Shown: positions 24,893-31,177 of the stretch, piece after piece
Position numbering within the stretch: the first letter of the stretch is position 1
Layout: each line of letters begins with the position of its first letter
Assembly: GCF_024648825.1 (NCBI RefSeq)
Contig: NZ_JANBBE010000013.1
Location: forward strand, 62,001 to 126,000
Source of the DNA: Lentzea californiensis
GTDB lineage: Bacteria; Actinomycetota; Actinomycetes; Mycobacteriales; Pseudonocardiaceae
Direction: 5' to 3'
DNA: 64,000 nt
Notes under the pieces: model-generated
The model's database searches: none
What the model saw: the letters and a program-made list of their open reading frames with translations, nothing else
What the model was told of the DNA's origin: nothing
Made by a program: the position numbers and the translations under genes

Positions 24893-26332
24893 ATGTTGCT
24901 GCTGCGGACGTTGCTGCAGATGCCGGAACTGCGCCTGAGCCTGCACACCGGTGAAGACCAGCTCGACCGCACCGTCACCCGCGTGTACGGAACGGAGCTG
25001 CCCGACCCCAGCCGGTACCTGTCCGGAGGGGAGCTCGTGCTGTCCGGCCTGCTCTGGCACCACGGCGCGCAGGACTCCGAGACGTTCGTCCACTCGCTCG
25101 CCTCGGCCCGCGTCGCCGGCCTGGCCGCGTCCGAGACCGAGAACCGCGCGCTGCCCCTCGACCTGGTCGACGCCTGCGTCCGCCACCACGTGCCGCTGCT
25201 CGAAGTGCCCGTCGACCTGTCGTTCGCGACCATCACCGAACGCGTCTCGATGGAACTGGTGGGCCTCTCCCGCCACCGCCGCCTGCTGAACGTCGTGGCG
25301 GAGGGTTCCGGCCTCCCCGCGCTGCTGCTCGCCGGCTCCCACGAGCTCGGCGCGTCCTGCTGGGTGCTGTCCACGGCGGGCCGCGTCGTCGCGGGCGGCG
25401 AACTGCCCGACCGGCTCACGCTGGTCAAGGAGTTCCTGCAGGCCGGCCGCCTCCCGAAGACGGTCAAGGGCGTCACCCTCGTGCCCGTCTCCGAACGCGG
25501 CGGCAACCGGCTCACCAGCTGGATCCTCGTCGTGGGCGGCTCCGTGCAACCTGAGGCCGCCGCCGAGCTCGCGTCACTGGTCGCGCTGGAAAGGCTGCGC
25601 GAGGCGCAGGGAAGGCAGATCGAGAACCGCACCGCCGCGCCCCTCGTCTCCGCCGTGCTGAGCGGCTCGGCCGACCTGGAGTCCCGGCTGGCGGCGGCCG
25701 GCCTGGAACGCGCCCAGCTGCGGGTGATCAGCGCGGTGACGTCCGACCAGCGCGCCGACCTCGCGGCGGCGGTGCTGGAGGAGGCGCTGCCCCAGGCCCT
25801 CGTGACCCCGGTCGGAGACACCGTCTACGCGGTGGCCGTCGCCGCCGACGCCCAGCCCGACGACCTCCGCGAGGCGATGCGCGTGATGGAACCGGGCCTC
25901 GGCTCGTCCCGCGTGCTCGTCGGCATCAGCTCGCCGGTGGGGTCCCGCGGCCTGCGCGGCGCCGCGGAGGAAGCCACGCACGCGCGCCGCCTGGGAGAGC
26001 GCCGTGGCGGCCGCACGTGTGTGGTGGCGGGCGAGGAGATCGCGCTGCACCAACTGCTGCTCGCGGGCGTGCCGGAGGAGTTGCGCACTTCGTTGCGCCG
26101 ACGGCTCCTCGGGCCCGTCCTGGACTACGACGCCGAGCACGGGTCGGATCTCGTGGGCACGCTGAAGGTGTTCCTGGACTGCTCCGGCTCGTGGACGGCG
26201 GCGGCTGCCCGGTTGCACGTCCACGTGAACACGTTGCGGTACCGGGTGGGGCGCGTGGAGGAGCTGCTCGGCACCGACCTGGCGGAGTTCGAGGCGCGCG
26301 TGGACCTCTTCCTGGCGTTGCAGGCGGGGTAG
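24893..26332 (+). CDS. PucR family transcriptional regulator
   Basis: A 479-residue regulator. The N-terminal PucR purine-sensing domain (from LRTLLQMPELRLSLHTGEDQ, ending near residue 125) is followed by a GGDEF-like linker region, and a C-terminal PucR helix-turn-helix reads FLDCSGSWTAAAARLHVHVN, then TLRYRVGRVEELLG. The start follows a hydrophilic lead without a strong ribosome site, but the domain starts at Met1. Bacillus PucR controls purine catabolic genes; here the gene is divergent from the purine operon, which it very likely regulates. Confidence 0.93.
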   Translation: MLLLRTLLQMPELRLSLHTGEDQLDRTVTRVYGTELPDPSRYLSGGELVLSGLLWHHGAQDSETFVHSLASARVAGLAASETENRALPLDLVDACVRHHVPLLEVPVDLSFATITERVSMELVGLSRHRRLLNVVAEGSGLPALLLAGSHELGASCWVLSTAGRVVAGGELPDRLTLVKEFLQAGRLPKTVKGVTLVPVSERGGNRLTSWILVVGGSVQPEAAAELASLVALERLREAQGRQIENRTAAPLVSAVLSGSADLESRLAAAGLERAQLRVISAVTSDQRADLAAAVLEEALPQALVTPVGDTVYAVAVAADAQPDDLREAMRVMEPGLGSSRVLVGISSPVGSRGLRGAAEEATHARRLGERRGGRTCVVAGEEIALHQLLLAGVPEELRTSLRRRLLGPVLDYDAEHGSDLVGTLKVFLDCSGSWTAAAARLHVHVNTLRYRVGRVEELLGTDLAEFEARVDLFLALQAG

Positions 26333-26341
26333 CTTGGGCTG

Positions 26342-26596
26342 GTGCCCGACCATCGGCCGATCGAACGGATCGCGGCCGACCTTCGTCGTGTGCGCCGGGT
26401 GCGGGCCGGGTTCGAGCCCGGCGCGTCGGCGGCCAAGAAGATCGGCGCGCGTCAGGCGTACGACGCGCTGCTCGTGCAGGCGTGCGATGCGCTGGGCGTC
26501 GAGCACCGGCTGGGTTCCTTGCCAGAAGGCATGGATCGCGAGATCGAGCGGTTGCGGGTCGAGGAACGCTTGAGGGACCACGGGTTGTCAGTCTGA
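26342..26596 (+). CDS. Small hypothetical protein
   Basis: An 84-residue, very charged, mostly helical protein with a GTG start, 9 bp after the pucR-type gene. It reads R-x-x-R-V-R-x-x-R-A-G-F-E-P-G near the N-terminus and A-Y-D-A-L-L-V-Q-A-C-D-A-L-G in the middle. No known motif, signal or membrane segment. Codon third-position GC bias is like the neighbours, so it is probably real. Function unknown. Confidence 0.6.
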   Translation: MPDHRPIERIAADLRRVRRVRAGFEPGASAAKKIGARQAYDALLVQACDALGVEHRLGSLPEGMDREIERLRVEERLRDHGLSV

Positions 26597-26662
26597 CGGC
26601 TGATGCCGTTCGAGCCTTCAGGCTGATGCTCGGACGCACCTCCGCTTCCTACTGTTCGGGCC

Positions 26663-26986
26663 ATGAAGACCGCCGCTTTACTCGTGGGCCTGCTGCTGGC
26701 CGGGATCACCGGCTGTGCGGTAGCGCCCAGCATCCGTGTGGTGGTCGAGGGAACGGGCACGACCGATCGGCTCACCTACGCGTTCCCCGGCGAGGAGGAA
26801 CGCACGCTGCGCAACCCCGATCTGCCGTTCGAGCGCATGGGCAAGCGCAAGGGGCGGGTCGTCGTGCGGCTCGAGGGAGTGCACGGCGAGCTCACGTGCA
26901 AGATCATCATCAACGGCCGGCAGGTGCGGTCCTCGACGTCGCGGACCGGTGCCGCACTCACCTGCGATCACTCGATGGCCGTCTGA
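26663..26986 (+). CDS. Small predicted lipoprotein
   Basis: A 107-residue protein with a short lipoprotein signal (MKTAALLVGLLLAGITGCAV, lipidated Cys near 18). The mature part is beta-rich: VRVVVEGTGTTDRLTYAF-like opening strand, then two Cys (in L-T-C-K-I-I-I-N-G and L-T-C-D-H-S). The V-E-G-T-G opening and C-x-I-x-x-N-G ending resemble the small external domain of MmpS-like proteins, a weak similarity judged by eye. No transporter gene is adjacent. Function unknown. Confidence 0.65.
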   Translation: MKTAALLVGLLLAGITGCAVAPSIRVVVEGTGTTDRLTYAFPGEEERTLRNPDLPFERMGKRKGRVVVRLEGVHGELTCKIIINGRQVRSSTSRTGAALTCDHSMAV

Positions 26987-27037
26987 TGTAAGACGAGGAA
27001 AGCCCGTAGCTTCAACGTGTCGGGGAGGTACGGGTTG

Positions 27038-27769
27038 ATGAGTGACGTGCTGGCTGTCAGAGCCACAGGAGTGATCAGGGGCAGGAACGACGTACCGCCG
27101 CGATTCCGGCCACCCGCGCCGCCGCGGCACTTCGTCGGCAGGGACGCGGAGCTCGCGAGCATCAGGGCCGGGGTGACGGTGCTGCACGGCGCGGCGGGGG
27201 CGGGTAAGACCGCGCTGGCGCTCAAGTGGTTGTGGGAGAGGGGATCTGGCGATCAGCTGTACCTCGATCTGGCCGCGCACGACCTGGGGCGCGTGCTGCG
27301 GGCGTTCGGGCTGAGCGCCGAGCCCGACGACGAACGTGCCGTGTTCCGCAGTCTCGTGCTGCGCCGGCAGTTCACCCTGTTGCTGGACAACGCGGACTCG
27401 GCCGAGCAGGTGACGCCGCTGCTGCCGCCGTCGGGCACGGTGCTCGTGACCAGCCGGGTCAGGCTGGACCTGCCGCAGGCGCACGAGATCGCAGTCGGGT
27501 CGCTCACCGACGACGGGCGGCTCGGGCCGTTGCTCGACCGGTCCTATGTGGAGCTTCCCGAACGGCAGGCGCGGCTCTACCGGCTCTGCGCGTGGGAGCC
27601 TGACACGTTCGGCGTACCGGTGGCGGCGGCCATCGCGGGGGAGTCCGAGTGCGACGTCGAGGACGCGCTGGACGACCTGGTGGAGAAGTCGTTGCTGACC
27701 GAGGTTGGGGACGCGTTCCGGTTTCATGATCTCGTGCGTGCCCATGCGCGCGCAAAGCGCTATCAATAG
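27038..27769 (+). CDS. Compact NB-ARC (STAND) ATPase without TPRs
   Basis: A 243-residue ATPase. The ATG at 27038 has GGGAGG nine bases upstream and is preferred to a GTG at 27017. Features: P-R-H-F-V-G-R-D lead, Walker A GAAGAGKTA, Walker B FTLLLDNAD, and the sensor strand VLVTSR. The helical lid normally found before the winged-helix domain is nearly absent (only S-L-T-D-D-G-R-L-G-P-L-L links to LDRSYVELPERQARLY). The protein ends at FHDLVRAHARAK, where TPR repeats normally begin. So it is either a truncated gene or a natural minimal form. No TPR code follows in 27770-27891. Confidence 0.75.
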   Translation: MSDVLAVRATGVIRGRNDVPPRFRPPAPPRHFVGRDAELASIRAGVTVLHGAAGAGKTALALKWLWERGSGDQLYLDLAAHDLGRVLRAFGLSAEPDDERAVFRSLVLRRQFTLLLDNADSAEQVTPLLPPSGTVLVTSRVRLDLPQAHEIAVGSLTDDGRLGPLLDRSYVELPERQARLYRLCAWEPDTFGVPVAAAIAGESECDVEDALDDLVEKSLLTEVGDAFRFHDLVRAHARAKRYQ

Positions 27770-27891
27770 TAAATAGGGTCCACGGGCGTTTAACGCAAAG
27801 CACTCCGTTGAACGAACTTCGTTGGCGCTGAACGGTTGTCCACACCTCCCCGTCCCTTTCGGGAATCCGAATCAGTCATATCCTTCGCGTC

Positions 27892-28734
27892 ATGCCGAAG
27901 GATTTCCGGGCCACGACTCTCGAACGCGCCATCGGGCGGCAGCTGGCCGGGTGGCGCGACGAGCGCGAGCTGAGCCTCACCGAGGCCGGCCGGCGCGTGG
28001 GCTTCAGCAGCGCCAAGCTGTCCATGATGGAGAACGCGGTGCAGCCGTCGGCGCCCGTGGACGTCATGGCGCTCGGCTACGTCTACAAGGTGCCCACTCC
28101 GGAATGGCAGGCCGTGGTGCTGCGCGCGCAGTACGCGGAACAGGTGCGCACGCGCTCGGTGAACGACGGGCCGCATTTCGACCCGGCGGCGGATTTCGTG
28201 AACCTGGTGTTCGAGGCGACGTCGCTGCGGGTGTTCACGACCGATCTGGTTCCGCCGGTGTTCCAGCTCCCCGGATACGCGAACGCCGTGCTGCAGTCCG
28301 ACGACCCGGTGCGGACGGCACGGCTCGCGCTGGTGCGGGAGGCGTGGTCGGCGCGCCTGAACGACAGGGACCCGCTGATGGTGCGGGCCGTGTTCCCGGA
28401 AGCGGTGCTGCGGCACGTGATCGGCGGGCCGCGGGTGATGAAGGCGCAGCTGCTGCACCTGATGGAGGTCAGCGAGCACGAGACGGTGAGCGTGCAGGTC
28501 GTGCCGCGCGACGCGGGGGCGTATCCGGCGATGGGGTCGCCGTTCACCCTGCTCGGGTTCCCGCACCGGCAGCACAACGACGTGGCGTACCTGGAGACGT
28601 TCATCAAGGGCGACTACGTCGAGGAGGCGGGGCTGATCGAGGGGTGCGCGCAGCGGTTCGCGGGCCTGCGGAAGATCGCGCTCGGGGAAGGCGAGTCGCT
28701 GGAACTCATCGCCGAGGCGGCGGCTGACCTGTAG
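27892..28734 (+). CDS. XRE-type regulator with DUF5753 domain
   Basis: A 280-residue actinobacterial regulator: helix-turn-helix at about residues 10-65 (LSLTEAGRRVGFSSAKLSMM) and the DUF5753 domain from about 95 on, with F-Q-L-P-G-Y-A, R-Q-x-R-like and PFTLLGFP-type segments. Proteins of this family often lie beside small DUF397 genes or mobile loci; here the next genes are a deaminase toxin remnant and its immunity gene. The last codons of this gene form the left copy of a direct repeat that recurs 1.23 kb downstream. Confidence 0.88.
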   Translation: MPKDFRATTLERAIGRQLAGWRDERELSLTEAGRRVGFSSAKLSMMENAVQPSAPVDVMALGYVYKVPTPEWQAVVLRAQYAEQVRTRSVNDGPHFDPAADFVNLVFEATSLRVFTTDLVPPVFQLPGYANAVLQSDDPVRTARLALVREAWSARLNDRDPLMVRAVFPEAVLRHVIGGPRVMKAQLLHLMEVSEHETVSVQVVPRDAGAYPAMGSPFTLLGFPHRQHNDVAYLETFIKGDYVEEAGLIEGCAQRFAGLRKIALGEGESLELIAEAAADL

Positions 28735-28742
28735 TGATGTCG
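28723..28742 (+). repeat. Left direct repeat flanking the deaminase/immunity cassette
   Basis: GCTGACCTGTAGTGATGTCG covers the last codons and stop of the XRE gene. It matches 19 of 20 bases of the copy at 29954-29973. Confidence 0.75.
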
Positions 28743-28768
28743 ACACTGCAAGGAGGTGGTACTGCGTT

Positions 28769-29526
28769 GTGGTTTCGCTGGGAGAGATCGGCCAGAGCCT
28801 GAACAGGGTGCTCGACAAGGCTGCGGAGGCCGGCGCCGCCCTTCGAACCGCGGTGGAACTGGCCGAGAATGCGCGGGACCTCCTGCAGTCGGCCAGCGGG
28901 GGCAGCCTGCAAGCGGATGTCGAAGCTTCGAACGCTCGGTTCACCCAGGCTGTCGAGGGCATCGCCGAACTCCATCAGCACCTTGGTGCTGCGATCGACG
29001 GAACCCAGAAGATTCTGCACGGCCTCGAGCTCGGCGGGAGGGTCGCAGCACCCCGTCCTGCTGCGCTATCGACCTCGGTCCCGTTGCCTCAACCAGGTGT
29101 TCGCGAACGTGTGGACCAGTTGCGTCGGGCTCTTCCGCCGCCGGTGCAGCCCCGATCAGGGCAGAAGACCCATGGGCGCTGGTTCACGGATCTCGATGAA
29201 CCCGGAACGCCCGCGAGGGAGTTGGCCAGTGGCCATGACGAGTAGAGCTGGCTGCCCATCAGCACCTCCGCGACATGGGGATGCCTGGCACGCCGATGAC
29301 CACCGCGGACGTAGAGATCAAGATTGCGGTGCACATGGCGCGCAACGGTATTCAGCACGCGACGGTCGTCTTGAACAACACGCCCTGCAAGGGTCGATTC
29401 GGATGTGACACGCAGGTTCCGGTAGTGCTTTCGGAAGGCAGCAGCCTGACCGTTCACGGAGTCTCTCCGGACGGACGGATCATGCAGAAGACCTATACAG
29501 GAGGGGCAGCGGCGCCGTGGAGCTAG
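28769..29526 (+). pseudogene. Frameshifted DddA-like (SCP1.201-type) deaminase toxin
   Basis: Two frames make one protein. Frame one (28769-29245, GTG start) has a helical N-terminal part (about 1-90), a Pro-rich linker and K-T-H-G-R-W-F followed by R-E-L-A-S-G-H-D-E and a TAG. The next frame, from about 29245, continues L-A-A-H-Q-H-L-R-D-M-G, then the deaminase core ADVEIKIAVHMARNGI, VVLNNTPCKGRFGCD, and the end SSLTVHG...KTYTGG. Removing five bases (GAGTA, 29240-29244, a partial repeat of GAG) restores one frame. The core fits SCP1.201 deaminases; Asp stands at the usual His of HxE. The toxin is probably inactive in this genome, unless the shift is a sequencing error. Confidence 0.8.
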
Positions 29527-29948
29527 AGGTCTGGGGCGAAGAGGGCGCCGAAGAAGCGACATTGGTGCGTACTTCTGCTGAGTTCGCGGCACTCCTCGAA
29601 AAGGCGCGGGCAGTCGACTACCCGATCTTGTTGGAAGTTCTCGACGCTGCTTCGCCTTATCGGGTGATCTTCAACGTGGGGCTGCGCGACGGCCTCGGCG
29701 TGCTGCGGTACGCGGGGGGAGAACATCCCGGCGGTGTGTACAGCAGAAATCCGCATCATGTGCCTGATCAGGCTGAAGTGGTGTTGTACTACTACATGAA
29801 CAGTGATCATGAGTTCCCGGCCAGTGCTCACTACCCCGTCGACGTGGTAGTGCGGGCGTGTACCGAGTTCATGGAGACCGGGGGCGCTCGGCCGACTGGT
29901 GTCGAGTGGCAGTCCTGGCCCGCGACCGCGAGTGCGAGTGCGCCGTGA
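29517..29948 (+). CDS. Imm1 family immunity protein (DddI-like)
   Basis: A 143-residue acidic protein with a GTG start, overlapping the toxin frame by 10 bp. AGGAGG lies 12 bp upstream. The middle and C-terminal parts carry the Imm1 pattern: L-R-Y-A-G-G-E-H-P-G-G-V-Y-S-R-N, then VVLYYYMNSDHEFPASAHYP and F-x-x-T-G-x-R-P-x-x-V-x-W. Imm1 proteins neutralise SCP1.201/DddA-type deaminases by binding their active site. It stays open although the toxin gene is broken. Confidence 0.85.
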   Translation: MELEVWGEEGAEEATLVRTSAEFAALLEKARAVDYPILLEVLDAASPYRVIFNVGLRDGLGVLRYAGGEHPGGVYSRNPHHVPDQAEVVLYYYMNSDHEFPASAHYPVDVVVRACTEFMETGGARPTGVEWQSWPATASASAP

Positions 29949-29953
29949 CGGCT

Positions 29954-29973
29954 GCTGACCTGCAGTGATGTCG
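29954..29973 (+). repeat. Right direct repeat flanking the deaminase/immunity cassette
   Basis: GCTGACCTGCAGTGATGTCG differs at one base from the left copy. Read in the XRE frame this copy would end Leu-Gln-stop, so it looks like the original 3' end of the regulator gene. Confidence 0.75.
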
Positions 29974-30051
29974 GGTTCCTGAGAAAACTCCTGTTCGCCG
30001 CCCAGCCGGGGAAGGATCGGGGACGCACACCCCGATCCGATAGGAGACGGC

Positions 30052-30951
30052 ATGTACCGCAGATTCGGTGTCCTGCTCGCGGCGGTCCTGGGCGTCACGC
30101 TCACCGCCGCGGCGCCGGCCACCGCAGGCGCGTCAAAGCACTTCCCCACGGAGTTCTCCCTGCCCAACGGGTGGCAACCGGAAGGCATCGCGATCAGTGG
30201 CACGACGGCCTACTTCGGGTCGCGGGCCGACGGGTCGATCTACGCGGCGGACCTGCGCACCGGCAAGGGCAAGGTGCTCGCCAAGGGGCCCGGCACGCCG
30301 TCGCTCGGTCTGAAGGTCGATGACCGCAAACGGCTGTGGGTCGCCGGTGGTGTCGGTGGCGACGCACGGGTCTACGACACGCGTTCCGGCACGTTGCTGG
30401 CGACGTTCCAGTTCGCGACCGCGGACACGTTCGTCAACGACGTCGTGCTGACCGAGAAGTCGGCGTGGTTCACCGACTCGCGCAAGGCGGTGCTCTACGA
30501 GGTGCCGCTGAACCTGAAACCGCACCGCACGCTCGCGCTGACCGGCGACCTCGTCGTCACCCCCGGCGCGACGAACCTCAACGGCATCGTCACCGGGCTC
30601 GACGGCGGCCTGATCGTCGTGCAGAGCAACACCGGAAAGCTGTTCAGGATCGATCCTCGGAGCGGGAAATCGACCGAGATCAATTTGAGCGGTCAAACAC
30701 TCACCAATGGCGACGGTCTGTTGCGTGAGGGACGTCAGTTGTACGTGGTGCAAAACCGGCTGAACAAAGTCGCGCGCTACACGCTCAGCCGTGATGGCGC
30801 GACGCTTGCGGCGGAACGCACGGACGCGCGGTTCGACGTTCCCACGACGGTCGCCGCGTTCGGCAAGCGCCTCTACCTGCCGAATGCCCGCTTCAGCACG
30901 CCTCCGACGCCCGAGACGACCTACACCGTCGTCGCGGTCGAGCGTCCGTAG
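30052..30951 (+). CDS. Secreted SMP-30/gluconolactonase-like beta-propeller
   Basis: A 299-residue exported protein: signal peptide MYRRFGVLLAAVLGVTLTAA with cleavage near ATAGA, then a six-bladed propeller of the SMP-30/LRE type. Recurring blade motifs include PEGIAISGTTAYFGSRADGS, DDRKRLWVAGG, NDVVLTEKSAWFTDS and LNGIVTGLDGGLIVVQSNTG. Family members are calcium-dependent lactonases or have unknown ligands. It stands alone, with a strong hairpin at 30976-31010 after it. The start is the ATG with AGGAGACGGC just upstream. Confidence 0.87.
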   Translation: MYRRFGVLLAAVLGVTLTAAAPATAGASKHFPTEFSLPNGWQPEGIAISGTTAYFGSRADGSIYAADLRTGKGKVLAKGPGTPSLGLKVDDRKRLWVAGGVGGDARVYDTRSGTLLATFQFATADTFVNDVVLTEKSAWFTDSRKAVLYEVPLNLKPHRTLALTGDLVVTPGATNLNGIVTGLDGGLIVVQSNTGKLFRIDPRSGKSTEINLSGQTLTNGDGLLREGRQLYVVQNRLNKVARYTLSRDGATLAAERTDARFDVPTTVAAFGKRLYLPNARFSTPPTPETTYTVVAVERP

Positions 30952-30975
30952 GAGAACGAGCGTCAGAACTAGCCC

Positions 30976-31010
30976 GTACGGGGGTTCTTGCCTAGTGAGA
31001 ACCCCTGTAC
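30976..31010 (+). terminator. Terminator of the propeller gene
   Basis: A stem of 13 bp with one mismatch (30976-30988 with 30998-31010) and a 9-nt loop, 25 bp after the stop codon. Confidence 0.65.
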
Positions 31011-31079
31011 CGGCTGTTGCTCAACTCACTCGACTGGGTAGCCTGCCAACCGCGTACTGCGTGTGATCGCTGTCATTGG

Positions 31080-31135
31080 GTAACGATGATCGTTCGCCGT
31101 AACCTAATTACAGCCGAAGGAGTTACTCAGGTAAC
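31080..31135. promoter_or_regulatory. Cluster of GTAAC motifs before the conservon
   Basis: GTAAC occurs at 31080-31084, 31099-31103 and 31131-31135, with the reverse GTTAC at 31122-31126. GTAAC repeats are reported for MtrA-type response regulators in Streptomyces, so MtrA control of the conservon is a possibility. No clear -35/-10 pair was found. Confidence 0.35.
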
Positions 31136-31177
31136 CCGCAGCGCTAGCCGTGGGACACAGGAGACCGTGAGAGCGCT

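Noticed and set aside
29237-29260. Programmed -1 frameshift in the deaminase gene
   Set aside because: No slippery heptamer or downstream pseudoknot candidate is visible, and the shift is explained by a 5-bp insertion with a GAG repeat.
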